From Lottia gigantea (lineage: Eukaryota; Mollusca; Gastropoda; Lottiidae): a DNA stretch of 64,000 nt. The first letter of the stretch is position 1. Each line of letters opens with the position of its first letter. The translations under genes were made by a program, and so were the position numbers. Below, piece by piece: positions 23,453 through 38,400 of the stretch. The stretch is from the NCBI RefSeq assembly GCF_000327385.1, contig NW_008708400.1, forward strand, positions 2,053,755 to 2,117,754. The letters run 5' to 3'. The notes beneath the pieces were generated by a model that was given only the letters and a program-made list of their open reading frames with translations, searched no databases and was not told where the DNA came from.

Positions 23453-26400
23453 ATGGGGAGTATTGGAGGAGACGACGAGCCGGGGGAACAGATGGAAATA
23501 AACACAGTTATTCCTCTTAATGGTAAATATATTTTTCTTCTTCGCATTGTTACTAAAATATATACAAAATTGTGGCATTCTAATGTGCAGATACTGTAAG
23601 TTTTGTCCTTGAACCGTGCAATTTCGATATGTTCATCCCCACATTTAACTTCCGCACTCTACATAGTTTGATGCATTGCACACCCCCAGGGTTGTGGCTC
23701 AGTGACTTAGACGATTGTTTGCTAACCTGAAGGATCAGGGTTCAATCCCGGCATAGGACCTTCAGACTTTCAATCCGGTTTCCCCATGTCAGAAATGCAG
23801 GTCGGAGAGGCTGACATGTTGAAAGCGTATAATCGTTCGGGTGGGACAATAAACCAAGACCCTGTGTGCTACAGTTGGAGATCGAAAAAGAGTAGGCTAA
23901 TGCCACTGTCCCGGCAAAATATTCCTTATTGCACACTGCATTGCGTTGCTCGTGTTCATTTGTCCAATTAGGTGCAGAAGAGTAGGGCGTAAAACTACCT
24001 TCATTTCGTTTCATTGTTACCCCAAGAGTAAAACTTTAAGTATATTTTATTTCACTATCCGAAAGCTACATTCAAGACGAACAATATCCCAATAAAGATA
24101 TAGGCCATCCATAAAATACTTATTTGTATCTTTTATTTAGAATTTCTTACAAAAAGTGTTTCTAGTCAGAGGCAGTTGTCTCAGAGACAAATGATTTCTC
24201 CTTTAAAACTCATTTATAACGTTTAATCAGCATTTTATCGAGTACACTTCAACAATTAGCCATTTTTCTTTTCTATTTGTCGTCCAAAAGTGAATTGGAA
24301 GGCCATTAACGTCGAGTGGTGCCCGTGGCTGTTTAGTGCTATAGCCTCGATTTAAACAATACATTTGGCCTTGTTTAAAGTAAATTATTGGAACCACAGT
24401 AATGACTATTTACTGGTATTTTATACAGGCTGTTGAAGGTTAATTTGTTGAAATTGAACGATTGATTTTAAAAGTGATTTAACACACAGTGAACGTAATC
24501 TGTTATCCAGAAATCAAGCTTTTTGATAGATGGGTTTTTGTTTGAGTGAAAAGTGTTGTAAGGTTAATCCTAAAACATTTACCTGTTGCATTTGTCTTCA
24601 ATTATGTTACACAAGACACTGTTATCGATAAAAGCTTGGCGCTTGTTTCCAAAGTTGGCTTTTGTCTGGATTATGTGTCTAAATATGCTGTATTCTTGAA
24701 ATTAAATGTTTGAATGCATAATAAATGAATTCTGGTCTGGACAAAACAATGCACAATACATTTACTTATTCTTTAGATGGACCTTGTTTTATTGCCCTGC
24801 ATTAATGTAAGTGTGTACTACAGAAAGGAATAGATCGATTTTAAGTCATGCTCGATTCGTAGTTCCACACTATTTTAGTATAGGCTCCCACACTTCGGAA
24901 ATACGTCCACCTGGAGCAGTTAATGCTTTTTCCCTTTCAACCCAATCACTGATGCCACTCTGCGACTGGGTTTGTCAACTTGGCATGCCTTTCGGAGAGT
25001 CCAAACAGTTAATGTTAATTACTTGGTTTAATAATGTACAAAAGTAATCACCTTGCAATTTCTGCAGTTTCTTTACTGGAAAATAAGAAGTATCTTAAGG
25101 GATTTAATAGACGTTTCATAGAATACCTTTGTATTGTTGGTTTAGAATTCTTATTATTTCCCTTTTGAGGCCTCAAAGTCAATTGGTTTTTTTTCTGGTA
25201 GTGACGTTACCATATTGAAATTATTTCTGAAATCTAAGAAATCGGAAAAGTGCAAAAGAAAATGTTGCCGATACACATCAAAATGTCACAAAACTTTAAA
25301 ACATCTATATTACAATTTGTATGGGCCTTTTAGTGATTTCTTTCTTTCCAAATCCCATTTATAGGCTATCTACTCTGAATATGGACTAATTTTCAAAATG
25401 GATGGTACCACCTAGTCTGATTGAAGTTGATTTTATCATGACATTAATTTGTCTTAACATCGGAAGTAGAATGTCTATTTCTATTAGGTAACCATTATAC
25501 ATTTCATAATTGGTTTTGGAGCAACCTTTGACCCGAAATTGCGTGACAAACGACATCTATTAACAAGTTCTAAAATGAACAGTGTGTTTATTAGTTATAG
25601 TAATTTAATAAATGACTGGATAACACTATCTAATTAATCATCGATCATTCCAGTCGTCAATAATCCTGTTAGTTGAGAATTAGATTGAGGACAGTGATGA
25701 GAGGAGGGTAATGTGACTTATATTAACATCTAAATGACCGATCTATTAGTTAGCCTGATGGTCAATATTAGTTACTGGCCTAATAATATTAGTCAGGGCA
25801 CCATTACAAACAAACCTCGACAAACCTTTTCTACTAGGGATGTGTTTGCTAGTTCAATCGATTATAATGGGCGAGGAGACGTTGAGCGTTTTCCATACAG
25901 TATCCAATTTATTCGGAAGAAACTGACAAAAAGGGAAATATATGAACTGTCCGTTATCGGCACCCAATCCATTATTTGCTTCATATTTCCGGCTATTATG
26001 CATGGTTCTGGGTATCATATTTTCTTTTTAAATGATATAAGAAATGAAAATTTCCCGAAGTTCCTTCAGTGAATACAGGGAAACATCCAATCCAGCTTTA
26101 AGAGTGCCAATCACAAATTTACATGACGTATCGACAAGATTTCCCTTGTCGTTATTAGGTGTAATGGTGGCCAATTCTCAAAATGCGTACGTGTCAATTG
26201 CAACCCTTCTACCTTATATATCCTTGGAGGTGCATTTGACACAAAATGGTTCAGCCAACCTTTGTATATGTCACTTTAATCGCATACTTTAAACATAACT
26301 ATATACGAATCAATTACACACCGTGCACTTTGCATTTAAACTTTAGTTATCGCCTTTTTATCACAAGACATAATTTGTAACGTTTTAAAAACGATTTAAG

Positions 26401-29400
26401 ACATCAACAGTCTTGCTATGATCGTATACCAATTTAAAACAGTTTAAGGCATAACTAGTATTATTTTAATCTCAAATTTTTATTCAAGATTTATTTAGTT
26501 GGCGTCTTCTGCAATACATGCATATAACTGGTGTTAGAGAATTTGAGAAGGGTAATCCGTCTTAATATGATATCAAAACGCTAGAAAATAGGGTACTGTA
26601 TTAAAGGGATAGATTTGACCAATTGCACCTTGGTCTCAGAAACGGGTTTTTACAGCCCACCGTCGATATTTGAGCCTGTTAAATCCATGTCTGTCCAGAA
26701 TTATCCGCGTTTTTTCGTCTTTTCTTGAGAATCTGTCATAAATATTGAAATAAAATTAATATAGTTTTACGTCCTACTTTTCTGCACCATGTGGGCTAAT
26801 TAAAACGGGCAACGCCGCAGGGTGCAATGAGGATAATTACACCAGGAAAGCGTCATTGGCCTTCTCTTTTTCGATTTTCAACTGTCGAGGGCTCTTTAAC
26901 GTGCATAGCCTGTTGCACACGGGACGTCGGTTTATTGTCCCATACGAACGACTAGACGCTTTTTCCATGTCAGCCCCTCTTACCTGCATCACTGACAGCT
27001 GGATATCGGGTTGAAAAATCCGAAGATTTTATCTCGACCTATGCTGGAATTGAACCTTGAACCTTGGACCCTAAGATTAGCGAGCAAGCGCCTAACTGAC
27101 TGAGCCATAGCGGGTCCCAGAAATTGAAAATGGAATTCCTAGTTTGTGGTATTTGAAGGAATTGTGCGATTTTTGTTCATTTCTTGTACTTGCTTCTGAA
27201 GACTATTTAAATATTATATTCAAGACACAAATCAACCCCCGAAAATGGCGAATCTGTCCCTTTAAAAGTTTGATTTATCAAAGATGGAACGGATTAGATA
27301 TAAATTTGCTCTGTTTTCGGTCATTTGTTTATGTTTTAACGATCGGGAAATAATAAATTCAATTGCTAGAATTTTGTGACACTTTCAGCTTCATTGTTTA
27401 CTCTTTGTGATTGTGACCATCACGATATTTCAGTCCCCGATCAATTGAATTTATCACATTAAGATATCGCCTAAAGAATAGACAATTTTTTAACTATTTT
27501 ATACCGATATGTGCATGCACAACAATGTTAACTAAAAATCTTGTCCAAAGAAAAAGCAAAATCGAGAGGAATAAATGATCCAAACAAAAGGACCATCGGG
27601 TGTTTTGAAAAGAGTGCACATGGTCTGCATCACAAATGATAATTAGTGGAATTTGATATATCTCAGAACAAAAAGTTAAGCGGCACCAGATTTTGAACCA
27701 GTGTTCGCAAACGAATGCAATTCACAATCATACTTGATGACAAAGATTTATACATTGGAACTTAATGTTGAAAACAATATGTATTCGTGAAAAAATCAAC
27801 AACAGGAAGTGGATGATCGTACATTATATTGTCTTTATAGTCCCAAATGCAAAGTATCTGTTTTTCACAAGTCTTTGAATGTCCTGTTGAGGAAATTGCT
27901 GCCACTCCTGATGCAATGCTGCATCCAACTCTGTTACAGTTTGCACAGGAGGGTCTCTACGACGTCCCAGAATATACTGAATTAAAGTTAGTGGCGCTCA
28001 ACTTTTTGCTCTACGTATATATAACACTAAGGGACATGATTTACTGGAATACCGGTCAGCTGCTTCATGGTTTTTGAAACTCACAACTCAAGATGAGCTC
28101 GAGATATATAAAGAATTATTTGCGCTTTACATAATTATTGAACGCTATTAAATCGAATAAACGAGAACCACTATATCTGGATCGGCCATTCAAGTACCTC
28201 ATATCGAGAAATTAACCGACTCCATCAACTGGTTGTTTGCAAATTCCCACCGCTCATGGGAAGTTAGAACAGGAACAACTTATGGTAACAAGCGACAATT
28301 TCAATTTTAGTCGGCGGTTCACTGACATGTACTAAACTCAGCGATTGTTCGCCACTTCCGAACGTCCGTGTTTCATTCTAAAAAGTATTACTGGAAGCTG
28401 AAATGAAACTTGACTAGCTCTATCTGCGTGAAAAGTGATGAACAATTTTTAGATAGTAAGAATAGGACCTTTTGAGTAAGGTGTGTTATGTCCGCCGTTA
28501 AATCTGAACAATGTGACGATTGATTTACCTGTCACTGTGAATTAATGATCTTGAACTGTGGAAGATGGCCTTTATTAGTATTGTTCGTAAAATGGATTAA
28601 TGTATAGATAGTAAGTGGAAATTAAGGGTTGCCATTTTAAAACACTTCCCATTTTCCTTTCACGCCATGTCCGGAACCAGCATCGACCTTTGTCCTGGCC
28701 ATTTTTCTCTTGTTTTCTATTCGAGTCTGAAAATACATTAATAAAGTTGAACAGTGTCTTTAGTGTATGAAAGCCTATCTAAGCATATAGTGTCTTGGAA
28801 TTTTACAAAATGAAGCGATTTTTCGTTCCTCCTTCGGGTTAAGTAATATTTTACATTAATTTTGACTTATTTCATTTTTTTATCGATTAAAAAATCAAGA
28901 ACAATATTTTCATTGCTGATTATTGGATAACTCTTGAAAAGTTAAAGAAATTCAATAATGTTTAGATTGTCATGACTCGATGACTTTTTCGATTTTTGCC
29001 TTCTGTTAACGATTTTTAATCCGTGTTAACATCTAGATTTAGATGTCAGAAAAAATTGTGTCGTTGATCGTGCATTCTATATTCAACCAAGCACTTAAAA
29101 TTGTTTTTTCTGACTTTTATGAATGATAGTTGTGTATTGAACGTAGCGGCTTTACTCTGGGAAAATGTCTCTAGTTATTTAGCTTTAGTTTTTTTTCCGT
29201 GTATTTGGTTTGAATTTGGAAATAGTTTCTAAAATATTAAAGCTGTTCTGGTAATGTTTTCCATATTTTTTATAATTTATATATTTTCTCTTGACAGCGT
29301 AGTTGTTATATTATTTTATTATATTTATTCTAAAGATTTCTCATTATTAAAAGTGCAAATTGTTACAAGAAGAGTTCATGATTTTAGGATGTATATGTCC

Positions 29401-32400
29401 TTGATTATTTATCATATCTCATTAAGGTTAAATTTGATCTATACTTTTTGGGGTTAAATTTATAGATTTTTTATATTATCATGTTGGTAACAGTTATTAT
29501 GATGATTCAATTACATTTGATTGTTAGCTGTCCCATTGTGACTGCAAGATTCGATCCTGTCTCATCCTGTATAAATTGAGATTTGATCATGGCAGAAACC
29601 TATTTTAAATCCAATTTTGTCCTGTCTTAACCTAGACTCGACCTTATTTCGCCGCTGTTTAACCTAGATTCTTTCAGTGGCGGTCGCAGTCGCAGAATTA
29701 CATTTCAGACAGGATACTCTAATGTAGAGATAATCCAGTCCTAGACCAGACAGGAATGAATTAACAATAGTACAGGTGGATTGTATACCTGTTCTCATTG
29801 TATCAAATTACAGAGTTTATAAAGCAGAGACCTTTAGTTCTGAAACGAACTGAAGTCTCGATACAGATATATGGTCATCAGTAAAAGTGAGATGAAAGAT
29901 GAAACGGGAGACAGGGTCGGATCTAAGTTCGATTAAAATAAATCTAGGTTGTTACAGGCTGAGACATGAGAAAGGATCGGTTATAGGATCTAAGAATAAA
30001 ACTAGATTGATACCAGATGAGACAGATCAAATCTAATTGGATACAAGATGAGACAGAATCAGATTGAAGTTGATACAGGATCAGATCTAGGTTGATGCAA
30101 GATGAAGCCGGATCTAATCTAGGTTGATAAAAGAAGAGACGGGACCCATCGAGGTTCATACAAGATGGGAAAGTATTAAATGGAGGTTGATTGGGACAAG
30201 ATCAGAAAACAATATGAGATCTGGTCGGATCCATGTTGATGGGGTGATATCTCGAGTATGAAAAAGTGCATCCTTCTCAAATTGATAATTATATTTTTGG
30301 TTAAATTCAACGGTCGGTATCCAATTTTATGTCAATTTATTTTTACAGTTTCTCATTGTGAATTGGCCCTGTATATTTTTAATGTTTCGTCTCTTTAATT
30401 ACAGAAAAGAATATGGAGTCGTATCCGAATGAAAATTCCTACATGACAAAACCCGGTTATAAAAATGAAGCCGAGCTAATAGAAGACGATGATGAAAGAG
30501 AAACTTGGAGTAAAAAAGTGGATTTTTTATTATCTGTGATTGGTTTTGCTGTAGATTTGGCCAATGTTTGGCGTTTTCCTTATTTATGTTATAAAAATGG
30601 TGGTGGTGAGTATTTTATTATTAGTTGGAATACCTTTTTTGTGTGGCTAATAATTATGTTTGCCTGTCAAATAATCGATTAAAATAATCGTTTGATGCGA
30701 TAATAACTCATGCGATCGAAGCACCCCTTTTGAGCATCGGGGTCGTGAGTAAATATCTGTTCTAAATTCATACATACAATAAAAATTTAATGAAAAAGAC
30801 TGAAATTAGCTATAGCGTTATCATAATTCGATGACAAAGGTGATAACACTGTTTCGGCAGTTTGGAAGGAGTGATTTTTTTTTGGCAAAAGAGACTGTTA
30901 CTTTCGGTTGAGCTTAGGAACCTTTTGAAGAATTTTTGGGGAGCTAGTTGAGAGCAATGACCGAGAATCTAAATCGTGAAATATTATAATCAACCAATTA
31001 AACTATATCCAAAATTTACCATACGACAGATGGCTATTTCAAACAAATTGCACCCATGTCCTTCAATCTACGAGCCGCCAGCATGAGACAAATCTTCAAT
31101 ATAAAAGACTCCACGACCAGTCAATAAATCACAAAATTTATAAATGGTGAAATTTCCCCTGAAAGAGACATAAGTTACAAACAAATATATGTTTTAGACG
31201 TATTTATATCCTTTTAAAGTCTGGAATTCGATACGCTTGTCAAAAAGTGTAATAGGCAATTATAATTTTATTGGTTTTGTCTAGGCGAGTTGAATCGTAT
31301 TCTTTAATATTTACACTTTACCACTCTGGAAACTAGACGCACTGTTCCTTACCTATTGCCGATATAATTAATATAATCTTGGTTCGCATCTTTAATTTCG
31401 TAGCTATATATCCGCATAACCGGAATTTGGTTTTCATTTTAGTGCTACTATCTGTTTAAGAAGGTTACCCTTTGCTAGATTCTTAAAGCTATATCAATCA
31501 TCAGTACAGAAATTTGTATTGTAATATATCGGTACCATTTTATCTCGGTCGAAAAAAAAATATATTATATATGGAATTGTTAGTATTCCAAATGAGGCTT
31601 AATACGAATAAGGGGCAGATAATACTCAATTTCTCGCAAAATCAAACCATGAGTAAAATAAACCATTCTGACAAATTGTTAGAAGTTTCTGATAAAAAAT
31701 GTATTTGTTACTTCTTGATGGAAGCTTGACGTCAATAAATCACATTGAAACTAATCACCACATGTCTAATAATTAACCCAGGCTTTGTCTCGTGATATAA
31801 AGGGAGATAACTTCTACAACTTGCAGAGAAAAGAAAAGAAAGTGTACTGAAAATAACAAGTCAAGTTTGATTCCCCGGGTTTAAACTACTCGATGTATTA
31901 GAAATCGAACTAAGCACCGAAGAGGACAGAATGTGGGAGGTTACACAGATATAAGATCAATTGATTAATTTGAACTGCAATTAGATACAGATCAGTAGGA
32001 AATTAAAATAATTAGCAATCATTGAACTGTCATTCCAATATCTTTCTTCATTTAATATAATATCATTAATAACAACAATAGAACATACTCAATTAGTAGA
32101 ATCTTACTTTTACTATAGAAACTGTACACAATAACAAACATCATAATGTCGTTTATTGTTTGTTTGAGGAGATTTGCGGTTGGTAGATTTACTCTCCGAG
32201 CCTCGGGCCTAAAAATCCCATAAACAGTAATATTATCTAAAAATGACATAGGTCTGATAGCCAAGCCAAGCTTGAGATAGCCCCAACCCCTAAATACAAC
32301 ATTCCCCCCTCCCCCACCCTCCCGTAAAAAAGATGTCAATTGTTTTTTTTTAAATACATTGATTCATTTTACTGAATCAAGGGGAGTCTTTGTTATAAGA

Positions 32401-35400
32401 CATCCTGAGGATGTCCCCAGACTTCAGAAAATCATGTTTCCAGGCTCCCAATGGAAGCCGGCTGGCTACGGGCCTGTTAAGCTGTATATACCGAGTCCAT
32501 GAGTCTTTCAAAAATTGAGTCTCAGAGATAGGCCTACTCAAACTTATTATATTACGTTTGTATCATTTATACTGAGCTCATACCTTTTTTTACGTTTATA
32601 CTCCGTGGTAATTTTCTGAAATTCAGCTTCGGAGCACAAGAAAAACAAATTTTCTTATTTTTTCAATAATTACAGGTGCTTTCCTTATACCATATCTAGT
32701 CATGTTATTAGTGGGAGGTATACCTTTATTTTATATGGAGTTAGCATTAGGACAATTTAATAGAACCGGTGCCATTACTTGTTGGGGACGACTTTGTCCT
32801 TTATTTAAAGGTAAGTCATATTCCTTATTGCTTGAAATGAAATTAATTCCGGGCCTGTTGTTCTTTACAATATTGATGACGTATAACATAACAGTTGCAC
32901 TACTTTGTAATAAACAATTTACACCGTTAAAGTATGTGTACGCGTTTGCCATAGTACGTGGCACCTGTATTAATGATAAAACCAACGGAAGTTGGTTTTG
33001 ATGTGTTTTCATATAGATGATTTTAAAACAATAACATAATGCTAATATGCTCCCAATTTACATGTACATGTACCTTAAAACCTATCACTAGGCAAACAAT
33101 TACATTTGTAAATTATATTGATAATGTAATTCAAACCATTTTATCTCTTTTACAGGTATAGGTTGGTCTGTTGTTCTCATCGCTTTTTATACAGATTTTT
33201 TCTACAATGTTGTGATAGCGTGGTGTTTACATTTCTTCTTTTCATCCTTCACATCCGAACTTCCATGGGCTCGTTGTGATAATGCATGGAATACAGAGTA
33301 TTGCTATGATGGCCACATTCGGGGTAACACGTCTGAAAATAGTACCCTGTTAAATGTGACAGAACTGTTCGGTGGAAACAATACCAATGGTACTGAAGTC
33401 ATAAGAAGATCAGCCGCAGCTGAATATTTCGAGTAAGATTGCTTTTCAGATTACACTATACTTTGCGAGCTAGATATTTTTATTTTTATTTTGTAAGTCA
33501 CTTATTGTGGATCTGTCAAAATTTTAATTCAAGGACTGGTTATCATAGTGCAAAAAAGTGTTCGATGATGCTTATCCAAGAAGTGTTACTTTACTTAACA
33601 GTTTAATAGGCTAACTGAAAAACTCACTTTGATCTTAAATGCATATAACCCTGAGGTGTATCATTTGTTATTTTAAACGTGAAAGCATCCATTAAAAAAA
33701 TATAGTCTGAAAAATATGATCTAAAAACCAAAGCTGATTATAATACAAGATTCTAAAATCTGCTACAGATACTTGAAGTGAGACATTGTAAAACATTATT
33801 CTTCAAACATTTTAAAAAGGGTTTAACGGGCTATACGGGTCAATATGCAAGCGATATTGTGAAGTATTTGAATCTATTCGAAAACAATTTTAAAATTGTA
33901 TATTGACAAGTTCTTCTAAAGTTAAAATGGTGCCAAAATGTAAGCAAAGTCGGTAATAGTGTGTTTAATGGGAGAAAGGACTCTCTCAGAGCTTCTGAAT
34001 TTCGAAGCTATTCTGTACATATATTTAAATAAGTCGTCTGCTTATATTAAGACAAAAGCGGGAGGCGTAAATGTATTGATGAATCGTGGGTTCTCTTTGA
34101 TCATATACGATAGCTAAACGATATTGTTAATCTAGCTGATACGTTGACGAGATAGGACGACAATCGCCCACGGTTATGATATATTTAATAACAGTTGTTC
34201 ATATTGTAGTGGACAAGAGCCCAGGGGAGACCATGGGCTGTCAACTGAAACAATAATTACTGATAGAACCACGTTACCAGGAATGACCTATATAGAACCA
34301 TCTTGTAGATTTCTCTAGAGTCCTACCCTGGTTTGATATTATGTTACTGGACTAAATATTCGATCTACCCGTGTTCTGATAAATTTCTATTGTATATAAT
34401 GCATTCAATTTTGTTGATTTCATAACAGAAAAGAAACTAAGCATATTATGGCAATACGCATATCTTGATATATCTCCGAATATTGCGAATCCATGATGTA
34501 TCGTTCAAAATGCCCATAGTTACAACTGTGAGTAGACAAAGTGGACCTCAAAGTCGACTATGAAGGCGAAATTATGAACAAGTTTCTACCCGAATCCATA
34601 ATATGTTAACGTGGCTTTTAGTATATTATAACACCTGTAGGTTACGATAAGTGTGTTCTCATAAAGAAAATTTTAGTATGCAACTACTTGTCGCAAATAA
34701 TTAAACATTACAGGTTATATAGGTGTGTAATTGGTTTGTAATTACTATAAGTATTTCGACTCACGATTAAACAAAAACCTCAAAGTGATTTGAAGCACCT
34801 GATTATGTGAAAATTTTCATTTAAATAATATCAAGTTCTCTATTTCTATGAAATACAATTGCAGCTTACATTTTTAAATATAATTGAAGTCTTAAATTTT
34901 GTTTTCGATTAAAAATTAGAGCAATTTTTGTATTCAATGAAAGTTCCCAAACTTGATTTGTCTGTGATGGGCTGACATAAAAATGTTGTTTTTTGAACGG
35001 GGGAATAAACTGAAGCCTTGAGTTCACGAAAGATATCACGGCTGTTGGGAATCCATACAGATCATGTTTCATGTCAGTATACATTGATATATAACCACTC
35101 CACTTACAACAGACAAAACAGGGATCGCAGTATATTAGCAAACAACGCAATATTCATTTTAACATAAGGCCATGGACTTACATTATATATTTTGAAAAAT
35201 GGTATTGCCACAAACCATTCTATCTCGAAGTGGAAGGTAACAATTGCACAAAAAATGCGAATCGCATGGATTAATTTATAGCTATACCTATGATTGTATA
35301 TTTCAATCCAATCGTTCCAATCTGAGATTTGGAAATTGAATAACTTTTAGATCAATCTGTTGTCTGGTAAATTCTACAGTAAAAATGAACGAAGAAAACA

Positions 35401-38400
35401 CTGGCAACGCAACTAACTTTAAATACTTGTTTGATCTAACCAGAAAATGTATTTCAGATTTGGTATGTTAGAGGTCCACAAATCAGGTGGCTTTTATGAA
35501 GTAGGAGAATTAAAATGGGAGTTAGTTCTGTGTCTATTGGGTGTCTACATCATCTGTTATTTTAGTTTATGGAAAGGAATCCACACATCAGGAAAGGTAC
35601 TTGAATTGCATTACTCATAAAACCTGTCATAAAAGGAATTCCAGATCTATGATAGGACTGTGGCAAAAAATAAAGTCTATTTATGCCAGACCCCGTGTTT
35701 TACGGGATGCTGTGAACGGCCCCCAAAAACCATATCCGCATGTGTGTTGTAAGATTGGGCATAGAAATTGTAACCGTCACCGCTACAGCTTTAAAACTGT
35801 CACCATTACGTAGTTACATTCAAAATTTCCAATGGGTTTCTTCTTTATTCTCTTTTTTCACAATCTATTTACAGGTTGTATGGTTTACAGCTTTATTCCC
35901 TTATGTTGTACTATTTATATTGATGTGTCGAGGAGCCACATTGGATGGAGCTGCTATTGGTATAGAATACTACTTAACACCCAAATTTGATCGATTACTT
36001 TCTTCAGAGGTGAGTTTCATTTCCCTACGAAAACTAAGAATTCTGAATTATGTGTTCCTTGGAAAGTATTCCCCGGTTTCCATCAGTGTGGTTTCCACTC
36101 AGACGTGCCTCAAATCATAGAAAACTTAATGGAAGCCAATACAAATGTATATACCTATTGCTTACCGATTTTGTGAAATAGAGAAATAGAAGCCCCATTA
36201 TAATATATAATTTGTTGCAGGTATGGGTTGATGCAGCAACCCAAGTATTTTTCTCGCTGGGACCAGGATTTGGTGTGTTATTAGCGTATGCCAGTTATAA
36301 CCCTCTACATAATAATGTTTATAGGTAAGTGAATACTCAAAATTTGGAACAGTTTATGCAAAAAAAAAAAAAATTATTTAAAAGACGTATTGTTTCTTTT
36401 AAGTAAAATTACCACTTTTATAAATTATAATGTACGCTTCTTCCGCAAATTCGTAAAATAAAAACGTAGTCCGGATTGCCATTTAAGATTTATGAACTTC
36501 AATGCTACCCTGAAGCACTACTAGGTATTTACGATGCAGTCAGATGTATAATGTTTAAGTTAAAAATAACATAATACTACGTTTCTGATATCTAATATTT
36601 TTAGAAGTACAAATGGTTTAACTTTATTGCATAACATGATTTTTTACAGCATCATAAATGAACACTTATAAAAGAATCATTTTATTAAGTTGCAAAAATT
36701 AAAAAAAAAATACACTTATATTCATAGTAGTAAAGTAAATCTTAAGTTTATGAACCGTATAATTTCAATTTCTTGTTGTCATAACAAAACCACAACAAAT
36801 TCATTTTCAAAGAAAATTGTTGAATTCCTTTTCCAGTCTTTAATGTCCTTACCTCAACTAAATGACTCTTAAAGATATGAAGTTCCTCTTAATTTTTATT
36901 GGCTTCATTTACAGTGTACACCGACAACAAAGGTTAAAAGCCAGATCTTGTCATGTTTTATAAAACAATTATAAGCATAACTCATGCTTGAGATAAGTTC
37001 AAATGTTATAAAACTTATCTTTGATCATTGACCTTTTATAAGCGAAAGAAATTGTCTTTGTAGTAGCTTTATAGTGACCCACTTTTTAAACTATTGTTTC
37101 CAATGACACACCTAAAAGTCCAACTTTGACACTGTGTTTTCGTACGGAATCAAATATTATATAAGGCCTATTTAAATCTGGTTACTACGCCTTCATGGTA
37201 TTGATATGATATATGATAAGTTAGATTTTATTTTTGATGACGATAACTCGTTTTTAGTTTTAGTCTTTGGATAAGTATAGACTCGTCATCCTACCAAACC
37301 ATGTACCATTGCATAAGTTGAAGTCGAGGAGTTGTCACGAAGCAATCATTCTTAACGTCTTTGCATCTGATTTAAATTTCGGTATTTAGATGACCTCCAA
37401 ATCGATGCCAAATGTTTGTATATTTATACATAGCATAGCAGGGTTTTAGGATTTACTTACATAATGAAGTTGACATAATATATTGTCCCTTCAGGAAAAC
37501 CACAATACAAAGTATTTTAACACTCATAGATTAAAATAGGCATGGGTATAAATTCACAAAAATATATTGAATTGATTCGAAATACATGTCGCCTTAAGAA
37601 ACTCTGACAAATTTCTGTGGCTGCGTTATTTATCACAAATAATCGTAAACAATCGTAATTACAGTAAACGCCAGTATTATTTAACTGGTGTGTTTGATGT
37701 ATGTTTATATAATCGAAATAATTGGCTATCATTAATGACCAAACTATGTGCCGATTGTCACAAGAATCGAACTTGCCCTGGTTTAGCATCAGTACCATTG
37801 CAGGCACTTGAAATATCACCAACCGCCCTGTGAAACGATACCAGTAAGTAAAAAATTGTATTAAATAGAGTTAAGAAGAAACATGTAACCACCATTAGCT
37901 TGGATCATTTTATAACCAAAACATTCCACTAACTATATGTTTAATTATACTTTCAACCCTCCCAGCAAACTCAATACTTCAATAAAAAGAGAAAAGAAAA
38001 AATCGCGCTGGTATCGGCTAATTATCAGAGAATACGTTGAACATGATATGCCTTTTAAGCTTGATAATTGATAGAAAATTGGATAATTATTTTGCATTCA
38101 TTGGCTTGTTGACTTGAGAACATAGAAACGGTATATGAGAGTTTAATAACCAAACATCCTTTTATTCTTATGTTATTATTAATTACTTTATTAACATAAC
38201 TTTAATTGTTTTAAGGTAATTCGCCTGTAGAGTTTATTTCGTGATAAATCGCAATTAATTCAAATTTAGGTCATATGGATACGTTTACTATATTCCTGAA
38301 TGCCAACTTTTACTTTACTCCCGGGAAAAAATTAAAGTTTTTACAAATTCAATGGTGAACTTTATTCCGATCACAGTAAAATCCATTATACTTTTGACCT

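Noticed and set aside
23742-24014. Frames on both strands over 23.74-24.01 kb
   Set aside because: They lie wholly within the SINE.
27847-28077. Plus-strand 76-codon frame ([14 protein letters not shown]...) in DAT intron 1
   Set aside because: It is the shadow of the minus-strand Tc1 transposase remnant, which reads much better.
32052-32339. Minus-strand 95-codon frame with a Gly run
   Set aside because: The Gly run is the G-quadruplex tract; no gene features.
35541-35813. Plus-strand 90-codon frame overlapping DAT exon 5
   Set aside because: Another frame of exon 5 running into intron 5; the splice donor at 35597 ends the real coding.
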